From Chitinophaga pinensis (GTDB taxonomy: Bacteria; Bacteroidota; Bacteroidia; AKYH767-A; OLB10), in NCBI GenBank assembly GCA_945872015.1, contig CAMBYJ010000058.1, forward strand, positions 1 to 9,075: a stretch of 9,075 bases of DNA, written 5' to 3'. A program made the position numbers and the translations under genes. The notes under the pieces were generated by a model. That model made no database searches, had not been told where the DNA came from, and saw only the letters and a program-made list of their open reading frames with translations. Positions 1-6,389 of this stretch are shown here, piece after piece; position 1 is the first letter of the stretch, and each line of letters opens with the position of its first letter.

Positions 1-687
1 TTTGATTTTTCCGTTTGGACATCTACGCAGTTGTATTATTATTTCAATAAATCTAATTACGCGAGCTTTCAATATCAAAATCGATTTAATGAAAATGCAA
101 CTCAGTTTGATAATAGTAATTTGTATTTTATTTATGGCCACAATTTTAATAAGAAGAATAATGTTGAAGTTTACTATCGATTACGAACAAATTACGAGGA
201 AGATGTTCATACACTATTCTGGGGCTACAATAGAAAGATGAAACTTAAGTATTTTAATTTGTATGGACGAATTGCTTTACAGCACAATCGAAACTATTTT
301 TCGTTAAATGAATCTTTTGACCGAAGTTCTACAGAGGCTAGATTTCGTATAAGAGCCAAGTATGATATCAATAAGATTTTTTCAACTACTATTTCTGCCG
401 AGCCTAGAGTTGAATTAAATAAAGCTGATAATCCGTATATTGATAACATAAGGTATGTCACACAATTGATTATGCAGTATAACAAATATCAGTCTTTAAC
501 TTTATTTTATTTTTACCAGCCAGATATCCAATCTTTCTCAGTTCCTGAAGCCAATTTCGTATTGGGCATTAATTATGAAATCATATTGCCTAATAAAAGT
601 AAATCTTACAAAAAGCTTTTTAAGCCTGACTTGAAGTCAGGCGATGAAAATGATTCAAATAACAAAAATCATCCTGACAATCAGTAA
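1..687 (+). CDS. C-terminal part of a probable outer-membrane beta-barrel protein (DUF2490-like)
   Basis: The frame is open from the first base to a TAA at 685-687, giving 228 residues with no true start in the window; the TTG at 31 is just an internal Leu codon. The protein is full of alternating polar/aromatic strands typical of transmembrane beta strands (for example YYYFNKSNYASFQYQNRF near residues 12-29 and LTLFYFYQPD near 173-182), and a last strand ends in FVLGINYEIILP. The segment with EARFRIRAKYD followed by a Pro/Glu turn and a Tyr-rich strand resembles the DUF2490 outer-membrane family, but this is pattern memory, not a search. After the last strand there is a hydrophilic, Lys/Asp/Asn-rich tail of about 30 residues, odd for a barrel whose C-terminus normally ends at the last strand. 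Codon use is visibly more AT-rich than in the downstream core genes. The true function is unknown; porin-like or biogenesis roles are possible. Confidence 0.6.
   Translation, partial: FDFSVWTSTQLYYYFNKSNYASFQYQNRFNENATQFDNSNLYFIYGHNFNKKNNVEVYYRLRTNYEEDVHTLFWGYNRKMKLKYFNLYGRIALQHNRNYFSLNESFDRSSTEARFRIRAKYDINKIFSTTISAEPRVELNKADNPYIDNIRYVTQLIMQYNKYQSLTLFYFYQPDIQSFSVPEANFVLGINYEIILPNKSKSYKKLFKPDLKSGDENDSNNKNHPDNQ
624..642. repeat. Perfect inverted repeat in the 3' tail of the barrel gene
   Basis: GCCTGAC (624-630), a 5-nt loop TTGAA, then GTCAGGC (636-642) form a perfect 7-bp GC-rich stem in otherwise AT-rich DNA. A 12-bp palindrome of A5-GC-T5 lies just upstream at 610-621. The hairpin is translated as part of the hydrophilic tail, 43 nt before the stop codon. 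No T-tract follows, so it is not a standard terminator. It could be a REP-like element or an mRNA 3'-end stabiliser. Confidence 0.5.
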
Positions 688-732
688 TTGTTTTGATTAT
701 TCGGTATTTTAGTGCCCCAATCCGTTACCGTT

Positions 733-1380
733 ATGATTCAAATGATTATTGAAAAATTACTTGACCAGGTCAAGTTGCATTTCTTTGTTGTGTTAAAGTG
801 GACATTATTACCATTTGCATTAATGTTTATTGTGTTTTGGCTTGGCAAGTCAAATGGAGTAGAGGTGAGTGATTTAACCCGCGATACTGCAGCGGTCTTA
901 CACGGACGACCCTATGATGGAATGGTTTCTATGATCGGATTGTTCTTGTGGAGTGCTTCTGCCGCAATCTGTTTCCTAACGTATAGTATTATAAAATCAG
1001 AAAACGCTACAATGAAAGGTGTGTTTTTGTATGGAGGAGCATTATCCTTATTTCTTGGGTTTGATGACTGTTTCCAGTTGCATGAAGAAGTGTTTATCCA
1101 TGCATTTCCTTTCGCTGAAAAATTGTTTTACTTGGTTTACATCGGTTCCATCGTTGGGTATTTCTTTCGATTCAAAGATCAATTGTTCGAAACGAAATTC
1201 TTGTTTTGGATAGGAGCAATGAGTCTTTTTTTACTTTCCGTATTGCTTGATGTTGTCGATCCTTTTGTCTCTCATCAGGTTTATTATGAGGATTGCTGCA
1301 AATTTGCTGGAATATTTTTATGGTTTATGTATTATGCTAATTCGGCCTATTTAGTTTTGGCAACAGAAAAAGCCAGATAA
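733..1380 (+). CDS. Six-helix integral membrane protein of unknown function
   Basis: The protein has 215 residues from the ATG at 733. A GTG at 712 and an ATG at 742 are in-frame alternatives, and no Shine-Dalgarno sequence decides between them. Hydrophobic segments lie at about residues 16-38, 62-86, 95-112, 129-147, 155-175 and 188-209. Polar residues cluster at membrane edges: the motif LGFDDCFQLHEE (108-119, with D111, D112, H117, E118, E119), then D173, D176, H181 and E186-D187. An acidic/His set of this kind could bind a metal, as in membrane hydrolases, but I do not recognise the family well enough to name a function. The gene begins 45 nt after the barrel gene stop and may be co-transcribed with it. 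Expected location is the inner membrane. The reading frame is intact, with no sign of decay. Confidence 0.8.
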   Translation: MIQMIIEKLLDQVKLHFFVVLKWTLLPFALMFIVFWLGKSNGVEVSDLTRDTAAVLHGRPYDGMVSMIGLFLWSASAAICFLTYSIIKSENATMKGVFLYGGALSLFLGFDDCFQLHEEVFIHAFPFAEKLFYLVYIGSIVGYFFRFKDQLFETKFLFWIGAMSLFLLSVLLDVVDPFVSHQVYYEDCCKFAGIFLWFMYYANSAYLVLATEKAR

Positions 1381-1389
1381 TTCCCTCTG

Positions 1390-1405
1390 ATATGAAATTT
1401 CATAT
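1390..1405. promoter_or_regulatory. Perfect 16-bp palindrome upstream of the DUF1573 pair
   Basis: ATATGAAATTTCATAT is an exact palindrome nine bases after the membrane protein stop and 59 bases before the first DUF1573 start. It is AT-rich and has no GC stem or long T-tract, so it is a poor terminator. The symmetric form fits a dimeric regulator's operator, but no regulator is known from the window. No exact TAnnTTTG box is visible between 1381 and 1464, so the promoter of the DUF1573 genes is not identified. Confidence 0.35.
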
Positions 1406-1464
1406 TTAATTCATTTAATAATTGGAACTTAGCACCTGTTAAATCGTAGGAAGTCCTATTAACT

Positions 1465-1932
1465 ATGAAAAAGATAATTCTAACACTCTCAGTACTATTT
1501 GCAACAACATTCCTAGCATCAGCACAGGATAATGCAAATAACCCAAATGCACCTGAAATTAGTTTTGAAACCGAGGTGCATGATTTCGGAACAATTGATT
1601 ATGCAAGTGATGGAACGTATGCCTTTAAGTTTACAAATACAGGCAAGGAGCCATTGAAAATTACAGATGCAAAAGGAAGTTGTGGATGCACCGTTCCAAA
1701 ATGGTCGAAAGAAGAAGTAGCAAAAGGTCAGTCAGGTTACATAAATGTAAGCTACGACACAAAGCGCCAGGGGCCATTTACAAAAACTGTTACAGTAATG
1801 TCGAATGCTGGTAAGAATCCTACTAAAGTCATTACAATTAAAGGTGTGGTAAAAACGCAGGAGCAAACAGAAGATCAAACTCCTTTTATGAAGCCAAGTG
1901 GTGTTTCTCCAATGGAAAATGAAAAGAACTAA
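1465..1932 (+). CDS. Exported DUF1573 protein, first of a tandem pair
   Basis: The protein has 155 residues. It begins with a Sec signal peptide (Lys2-Lys3, hydrophobic core 4-18, likely cleavage after ASA at 20), so it should act in the periplasm or at the outer surface. The mature part is a single Ig-like/ASH-type beta domain of the DUF1573 family: FGTI at 41-44, FTNTGKEPLKIT at 56-67, and the family hallmark GSCGCTVP at 71-78 with Cys73 and Cys75. Further beta strands end in ITIKGVV near 123-129. A hydrophilic tail (about 130-155) follows. The function of the family is not established; it is abundant in Bacteroidota and often assumed to be structural or adhesive. An AGGAAG at 1448-1453, 11 nt before the ATG, may be a weak ribosome-binding site. 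It is separated by 28 nt from its paralogue downstream, so the two are almost surely one transcript. Confidence 0.88.
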   Translation: MKKIILTLSVLFATTFLASAQDNANNPNAPEISFETEVHDFGTIDYASDGTYAFKFTNTGKEPLKITDAKGSCGCTVPKWSKEEVAKGQSGYINVSYDTKRQGPFTKTVTVMSNAGKNPTKVITIKGVVKTQEQTEDQTPFMKPSGVSPMENEKN

Positions 1933-1960
1933 TTAAAATAACAAAACAAATAAATAAAAC

Positions 1961-2404
1961 ATGAAAAAATCAATTCTATTAGTTGCTTGCACATTATTAA
2001 TGGCATTTGCAACACAAGCTCAAACAGCAGATAAACCAGCAGCAAATCCTAATGCTTCTGAAATGACTTTTGAAGCATTGGAGTACAATTTCGGAACGAT
2101 AAAGCAGGGTGATCAGGTTAACTACGAGTTCGTATTTACAAATGCAGGTAAGGAAGATCTTATTATCACGAACGCAACTGGTTCTTGTGGATGTACAGTT
2201 CCTCAGTATCCAAAAGAGGCAATTAAAAAAGGTGCTAAAGGTGCAATTAAAGTAACATTTAACTCTGCAGGTAAAATGGGAATGCAGGACAAAACAGTTA
2301 CTATCACATCGAACGCTAAAAACTCTCCAGTAATCCTTCACTTAAAAGGAACTGTTGAAGCACCAGCTCCTGTAGCAAACCCAGCTGCAACTCCTGGTAA
2401 ATAA
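1961..2404 (+). CDS. Exported DUF1573 protein, second of a tandem pair
   Basis: The protein has 147 residues and clear similarity to its upstream neighbour along its whole length: NPNASEMTFE against NPNAPEISFE, FGTI at 44-47, FTNAGKEDLIIT at 59-70, and GSCGCTVP at 74-81 with the same CxC pair. The N-terminus is a signal peptide with probable cleavage after TQA at 20. The C-terminal tail is Ala/Pro-rich (APAPVANPAATPGK), unlike the charged tail of the first copy, so the copies differ mainly at the ends. Translation starts after an A-rich stretch with no Shine-Dalgarno sequence, common in Bacteroidota. The gene ends 22 nt before a strong intrinsic terminator, marking the end of the operon. The role is unknown; a paired surface or periplasmic structural protein is an inference. 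Confidence 0.88.
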   Translation: MKKSILLVACTLLMAFATQAQTADKPAANPNASEMTFEALEYNFGTIKQGDQVNYEFVFTNAGKEDLIITNATGSCGCTVPQYPKEAIKKGAKGAIKVTFNSAGKMGMQDKTVTITSNAKNSPVILHLKGTVEAPAPVANPAATPGK

Positions 2405-2419
2405 TTAAAATATTAAGTA

Positions 2420-2427
2420 TAAATTTG
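2420..2427 (+). promoter_or_regulatory. Candidate Bacteroidota -7 box for the aminotransferase gene
   Basis: TAAATTTG matches the Bacteroidota -7 consensus TAnnTTTG exactly. No TTTG is present at the expected -33 distance, so support is partial. Its last base is the first base of the terminator stem, which would put transcription start inside the hairpin. Confidence 0.35.
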
Positions 2428-2463
2428 CAGTCCTGTTCTACTAAGAACGGGACTGCTTATTTT
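2427..2463 (+). terminator. Intrinsic terminator of the DUF1573 operon
   Basis: A 13-bp stem is formed by 2427-2439 and 2444-2456, with one G-U pair and a 4-nt loop (ACTA). It is followed by the T-rich run TTATTTT. The stem contains the GC-rich core GTCC/GGGAC. It is placed directly after the second DUF1573 gene and only 14 nt before the aminotransferase ATG. Confidence 0.88.
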
Positions 2464-2470
2464 ATAGACT

Positions 2471-3697
2471 ATGCCAAAAATTTCAAATAAAGGGCTTCAA
2501 ATGCCCCCATCACCAATCAGAAAACTTGTTCCATTTGCTGAAGCCGCTAAGAAGCGAGGTATTCAAATTTTCCATTTGAATATCGGGCAACCAGATATTA
2601 AAACTCCAGAGGTGATGATGGATGCTATTCGAAATATTAAGTTAGAAGTTATTGAGTATAGTCATTCGGCGGGTATTGAGTCGTACCGTAAACGATTAGC
2701 AGAATATTATCAAAAGAATAATATCAATGTTGACTATACCGACATCATGATAACCACTGGTGGTTCAGAAGCAATTGAAATAGCGATGATGGCCTGTTTG
2801 AATCCAGGTGATGAAATTATTATTCCTGAGCCTTATTATGCAAACTATAACGGATTCAGTACTCAGGCAAATGTTGTAATAAAGCCTATTGTTTCTTCAA
2901 TTGAATCTGGTTTTGCATTACCTCCAATTGCTGAATTTGAAAAAGTAATTACAGAAAAAACAAAAGCCATAATGATCTGTAATCCAGGAAATCCAACTGG
3001 TTATCTTTATTCAAAGGATGAGTTACAGGTGTTGAAGGAACTAGCTCTAAAATATGATTTGTATCTGTTTGCTGATGAAGTATACCGTGAGTTTTGTTAT
3101 GATGGAAAAACTTATTCTTCAGTCATGCAATTGGATGGCTTAGATCAGAATGTTGTTTTGATGGATAGTATATCTAAACGTTACAGTGCTTGTGGTGCCA
3201 GAATAGGCGCCCTTGTTTCTAGAAATAAAGAAGTAATGGCCGCTTCACTAAAATTTGCTCAAGCGCGATTAAGTCCGCCAACATTCGGACAAATAGCGGC
3301 TGAAGCAGCTATAGATACACCTCAAAGTTATTTTGATGAGGTTGTTGCTGAATACGTTGGACGTCGTGATTTGGTAGTAAGTGCTATGAATGCTATGGAT
3401 GGAGTTGTTTGTCCAAACCCAAGTGGTGCTTTCTATTGTATGGCCCAACTTCCTGTTGATGATGCAGATAAGTTTTGTCAATGGTTACTAGAAGACTTTT
3501 CATTTGAAGGTGCTACCGTAATGTTAGCTCCCGCAAGCGGATTTTATTCAGATCCTAAATTAGGGTTGCATCAGGTTAGAATCGCTTATGTTTTGAATAA
3601 AGAATCGTTACAGAAGGCAATGAACTGTTTAGCAGTGGCTTTGCAGCAATATCCTGGAAGAACAATTCCCGTTTCTTCAAAACAAATGACGGCCTAA
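2471..3697 (+). CDS. PLP-dependent class I/II aminotransferase (aspartate-aminotransferase-like)
   Basis: The protein has 408 residues, full length for a fold-type I aminotransferase, and is cytosolic. Recognisable elements in order: the N-terminal substrate region (LNIGQPDIKTP, 36-46), the cofactor phosphate-binding turn TGGSEA (96-101), NPGNPTG (171-177) with the Asn that contacts the pyridine ring, ADEVYREF (201-208) with the Asp that pairs with the pyridine nitrogen and the Tyr, the Schiff-base lysine K236 in DSISKRYSACGARIG (232-246), and the substrate carboxylate-binding Arg370 in QVRIAYV. All catalytic residues are present. The reaction is transfer of an amino group between an amino acid and a 2-oxo acid; the exact substrate cannot be read from the sequence, and aspartate, aromatic or other amino acids are possible. 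It follows the DUF1573 terminator and is followed by 108 nt with a new promoter, so it looks monocistronic. Confidence 0.9.
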   Translation: MPKISNKGLQMPPSPIRKLVPFAEAAKKRGIQIFHLNIGQPDIKTPEVMMDAIRNIKLEVIEYSHSAGIESYRKRLAEYYQKNNINVDYTDIMITTGGSEAIEIAMMACLNPGDEIIIPEPYYANYNGFSTQANVVIKPIVSSIESGFALPPIAEFEKVITEKTKAIMICNPGNPTGYLYSKDELQVLKELALKYDLYLFADEVYREFCYDGKTYSSVMQLDGLDQNVVLMDSISKRYSACGARIGALVSRNKEVMAASLKFAQARLSPPTFGQIAAEAAIDTPQSYFDEVVAEYVGRRDLVVSAMNAMDGVVCPNPSGAFYCMAQLPVDDADKFCQWLLEDFSFEGATVMLAPASGFYSDPKLGLHQVRIAYVLNKESLQKAMNCLAVALQQYPGRTIPVSSKQMTA

Positions 3698-3762
3698 TAA
3701 AAAACACTATTCTTTTTAAAACTGATTTGTTAATATTTTCAGTTCAACTTGTGAATTGAGAT

Positions 3763-3803
3763 ACTTGCATCCGATAGATTTGTGTTATAAAGGAAATGCA
3801 AGT
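3763..3803 (+). promoter_or_regulatory. Promoter of the glycosyltransferase-sigma operon, bracketed by an inverted repeat
   Basis: TAGATTTG at 3775-3782 is an exact TAnnTTTG -7 box. A TTG-containing -33 partner is less clear: CTTG at 3748-3751 is 23 nt away, ATTG at 3755-3758 is 16 nt away. ACTTGCAT (3763-3770) and ATGCAAGT (3796-3803) are perfect 8-bp inverted arms on either side of the -7 box, ending 2 nt before the ATG. An AGGA at 3791-3794, 11 nt before the start, is a possible ribosome-binding site that the right arm would partly neighbour. Confidence 0.55.
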
Positions 3804-3805
3804 CA

Positions 3806-4936
3806 ATGTTGGAATTTGGGAATAGTGTAATCGCAGATAGTATTTTAGTTTTACTTGGAATTGTTGGGGTAATACAATTGTATTACATCTTTTTTCAATT
3901 CTCAGGAGTAGGCTTTAAAAAGATTTCTTCAGCTAAATCAAGAAAATACGAACCCGTTTCGGTAATTATTTGTGCCCGTAATGAGCTGAAAAATCTTCGT
4001 GAATTTTTACCCCAGATTTTAAAACAGGACTACCCACAATTCCAGGTTGTTGTTGTTAATGACTGCAGTTGGGATGAATCCTCAAAGTTTTTAGAGGAAA
4101 TGGAAGATGCTCATTTCAATCTAAAGGTTATTACAATTAACGAGCATGAAAAATATCAGCATGGGAAAAAGTTTGCTTTAACCTTGGGGATAAAAGGTGC
4201 TGCTTTTGAACGACTTATATTTACCGATGCCGATTGTTATCCTGCCTCAGACCAATGGTTAAAGCTCATGGTTGATACTCTTTCAATTGATAAAGAAATT
4301 GTAGTTGGATATGGTGCTTATCAGAAGACAGGTGGACTTTTAAATAAATGGATTCGTTTCGATACTGCTCAGAACGGATTACTTTATTTAAGTCGTGCGC
4401 TAAGAGGAAAAGCATACATGGGAGTCGGGCGAAATCTAGGTTATTTAAAGTCGTTGTTTTTTAAAAACAAAGGTTTTGCGTCCCATAATCATTTGTTGTC
4501 TGGCGATGATGATCTATTTGTGAATGAGACAGCAAACGGAAATAATGTAAGTGTTTGTTTGAATAGTGAAGCATTTACCTTTTCAAAGCCTAAAGAAACA
4601 TTTAAAGATTGGCTTCGACAAAAGCGTCGTCATATGTCTTCAGGTAAATACTATAAAACAAGAGATAAAAGTTTAATCGGATTATACTTCTTTACCCAAA
4701 CATTATTTTGGGTATTAATCATCATTTCTTTGATTTTGAAACTTAATTGGGAGATTGCCGTAGCAGTACTATCAACCAGGCTAATCGCTCAAATTATTGT
4801 ATATTGGACAGGATTTAGAAAATTAGGAGAAAAGGATCTAATCATACTTATCCCAATTTTCGATCTGATAGCTGCAATCATTTATCCGCTGTTAGCCATA
4901 ACAAACCCTTTTATTAAGATAAGAGTATGGAAGTAA
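3806..4936 (+). CDS. Membrane-anchored family 2 glycosyltransferase
   Basis: The protein has 376 residues. An N-terminal membrane helix (about 10-32) precedes a GT-A domain that begins PVSVIICARNE (50-60). The nucleotide-sugar site includes VVVNDCSWD (82-90) and the DxD-type motif TDADCYP (140-146, D141 and D143). The acceptor/catalytic signature is SGDDDLF (232-238), followed by RQKRRH (271-276), equivalent to the Q/RxxRW motif of processive and related GT2 enzymes. About three hydrophobic segments follow (292-312, 315-335, 345-366), so the catalytic domain faces the cytoplasm at the inner membrane. It should transfer a sugar from an activated donor to a lipid or polysaccharide acceptor; donor and acceptor cannot be told. 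There is no neighbouring polysaccharide locus. The 3' end overlaps the sigma factor gene by 10 nt, implying co-transcription and probable translational coupling. Confidence 0.88.
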   Translation: MLEFGNSVIADSILVLLGIVGVIQLYYIFFQFSGVGFKKISSAKSRKYEPVSVIICARNELKNLREFLPQILKQDYPQFQVVVVNDCSWDESSKFLEEMEDAHFNLKVITINEHEKYQHGKKFALTLGIKGAAFERLIFTDADCYPASDQWLKLMVDTLSIDKEIVVGYGAYQKTGGLLNKWIRFDTAQNGLLYLSRALRGKAYMGVGRNLGYLKSLFFKNKGFASHNHLLSGDDDLFVNETANGNNVSVCLNSEAFTFSKPKETFKDWLRQKRRHMSSGKYYKTRDKSLIGLYFFTQTLFWVLIIISLILKLNWEIAVAVLSTRLIAQIIVYWTGFRKLGEKDLIILIPIFDLIAAIIYPLLAITNPFIKIRVWK

Positions 4937-5607
4937 CAGCATCAACCCAAACCCTAACTATGGAAAAGCCTAAACCACAGCTTCAATTTACTGACGAGGA
5001 AATTCAGCACCTCTCCGATAAAGCGATTAAAGATTTTAAGTTAGTTAGAAAGGCCGTCGATGATGGCGACCAGAAAGCCTATGCTGAATTGATGGCTCGT
5101 TACAAGGATTCCATCTATTATATGTTGTTAAAAATGGTTAATAACCGCGATGATGCGGAGGATTTGACCATTGAGGCTTTCGGAAAAGCTTTCAGAAATA
5201 TCAAGCAATATACACCCGACTATGCTTTTAGTACTTGGTTGTTTAAAATTGCTACTAATAATTGTATCGACTTTATCCGTAAGAAAAGAAAAATGCTTTT
5301 AAGCATCGATAGAGGTTTTGAAAACGAAGATGGGCAAGAGATGTCGTTCGAAATTAAATCAGACGGACCTACACCAGACGACGTTTTAGTGAAAAAGCAA
5401 AAGGTATTAATGATGAAAGAGGTGGTAGATAAATTAAAGCCTCGTTACAAGAAACTAGTAGAGTTAAGATATTATCAGGAGTTGTCTTATGAAGAAATTG
5501 CTGAAGAATTGGACCTTCCTTTAGGAACGGTTAAAGCGCAGTTGTTCAGAGCAAGAGAGTTCTTGTATCAAATCATTAAAAGTACTGACTATACAGCACA
5601 CGATTGA
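4927..5607 (+). CDS. ECF-like RNA polymerase sigma-70 family factor
   Basis: The protein has 226 residues from the ATG at 4927, which overlaps the glycosyltransferase stop; Met12 at 4960 would be a non-overlapping alternative. Region 2 covers about 47-122: DAYAELMARYKD-type helix, the core-binding/-10 motif around DAEDLTIEAFGKAF (76-89), and the YAFSTWLFKIATNNCIDFIRKKRK stretch (99-122). An acidic linker (about 131-152) leads to region 4 (about 160-212), whose helix-turn-helix reads LSYEEIAEELDLPLGTVKAQLFRARE (186-211) and recognises the -35-type element. Only regions 2 and 4 are present, as in ECF factors, but there is an extra 45-residue charged N-terminus. No anti-sigma gene is adjacent, so control may be transcriptional or through the N-terminal extension. 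The regulon is unknown. The operon ends at the terminator 20 nt downstream. Confidence 0.9.
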   Translation: MEVTASTQTLTMEKPKPQLQFTDEEIQHLSDKAIKDFKLVRKAVDDGDQKAYAELMARYKDSIYYMLLKMVNNRDDAEDLTIEAFGKAFRNIKQYTPDYAFSTWLFKIATNNCIDFIRKKRKMLLSIDRGFENEDGQEMSFEIKSDGPTPDDVLVKKQKVLMMKEVVDKLKPRYKKLVELRYYQELSYEEIAEELDLPLGTVKAQLFRAREFLYQIIKSTDYTAHD

Positions 5608-5626
5608 GTAAATTACTAATACGTTT

Positions 5627-5654
5627 AAGGGGACGAAAGTCCCCTTTGTTTTTT
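5627..5654 (+). terminator. Intrinsic terminator after the sigma factor gene
   Basis: AAGGGGAC (5627-5634) pairs with GTCCCCTT (5639-5646) around a GAAA loop closed by C-G, a GNRA tetraloop. It is followed by TGTTTTTT. The 8-bp GC-rich stem and T-run make this a strong terminator. Confidence 0.92.
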
Positions 5655-5658
5655 AATC

Positions 5659-5666
5659 TATTTTTG
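5659..5666 (+). promoter_or_regulatory. Candidate -7 box of rsmG
   Basis: TATTTTTG fits TAnnTTTG and ends 4 nt before the rsmG ATG. The expected -33 position falls in the upstream terminator stem and has no TTTG. If used, the transcript would be leaderless or nearly so. Confidence 0.4.
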
Positions 5667-5670
5667 TAGC

Positions 5671-6312
5671 ATGACCGATAACGCGCAAGTATTGCAACAT
5701 TATTTTCCTAATTTATCTGAAAAGCAATTAGCCCTTTTTGCAAAGCACGAAGAACTTTTTAAATCATGGAATGAAAAGGTGAATCTTGTGTCGAGAAAAG
5801 ATATCGAACATCTGACTGTTAAACATATTCTTCATTCACTTTCATTAGTAAAGTATATCCGATTTGATGAGGGTGCCAGGGTTTTAGATATTGGTACGGG
5901 TGGAGGTTTTCCTGGTATCCCATTAGCCATCTATTATCCCCATGTGAAATTTACACTGGTAGATTCGATTGAGAAAAAAATCAAAGTGGTAGAGGATCTT
6001 GTTCGCGAACTTGATTTAAAAAATGTGACTGTGAAAAGAGCAAGGGCAGAAGAACTCAAAGAAGATTTTGATTACGTGGTGAGTAGGGCAGTTGCTCCAA
6101 TGGCGGAATTAGTAGGTTGGAGTTTTAAAAATTGTAAGATGGGGCAGGTGGGAAGCCTTCCAAATGGTTGGGTGGTTTTAAAAGGAGGCGATTTAAAAGA
6201 AGAGTTGAGCCCCTTTAAAAAAGTTGTTGAGGTGCAATCCATCCACGAGTATTTTCCAATGGATTTTTTTGAAACCAAAGCAATCGTATACATTCCTCGC
6301 CAGTCCTTATAA
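5671..6312 (+). CDS. rsmG: 16S rRNA (guanine-N7)-methyltransferase RsmG
   Basis: The protein has 213 residues, the usual length of RsmG (GidB). It methylates N7 of a guanine in the 530 loop of 16S rRNA (G527 in E. coli numbering) using S-adenosylmethionine, in the cytoplasm. Family features: WNEKVNLVSRKD (33-44) and HILHSLS (52-58) in the N-terminal helical part, the SAM-binding glycine loop VLDIGTGGGFPGIPLA (71-86), the acidic ribose-binding LVDS (96-99), KIKVVEDLVRELDLKNV (103-119), RAEEL (125-129), SRAVAP (138-143) and LKGGDL (170-175). All are intact. Loss of this gene is known to give low-level streptomycin resistance in other bacteria. It stands alone between the sigma factor terminator and rpmH, with no mnmG neighbour here. 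No obvious Shine-Dalgarno sequence precedes the ATG. Confidence 0.96.
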   Translation: MTDNAQVLQHYFPNLSEKQLALFAKHEELFKSWNEKVNLVSRKDIEHLTVKHILHSLSLVKYIRFDEGARVLDIGTGGGFPGIPLAIYYPHVKFTLVDSIEKKIKVVEDLVRELDLKNVTVKRARAEELKEDFDYVVSRAVAPMAELVGWSFKNCKMGQVGSLPNGWVVLKGGDLKEELSPFKKVVEVQSIHEYFPMDFFETKAIVYIPRQSL

Positions 6313-6389
6313 TGTTTCGTGTTGGTTTTTAATTGATTAGAAATATTCAGTTATTTTTTCAAAATAATCAGGAAAAAAAGACAAACTGT

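Noticed and set aside
2..241. + strand frame starting at base 2
   Set aside because: It overlaps the barrel gene in another frame; only the frame beginning at base 1 shows barrel-like strands and continues to 687.
1961..2020. Possible lipobox (LLVAC, Cys10) in the second DUF1573 protein
   Set aside because: The cysteine comes too early and is followed by more hydrophobic residues and a normal signal peptidase I site (TQA), so a lipoprotein is unlikely.
1997..2341. Minus-strand open frame of 114 codons opposite the second DUF1573 gene
   Set aside because: It is a Cys-rich, low-sense translation that shadows a clear signal-peptide protein on the + strand.
6351..6367. TTATTTT/AAAATAA hairpin after rsmG
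   Set aside because: The stem is made only of A-T pairs with a 3-nt loop, and no T-run follows, so it is too weak to call as a terminator.
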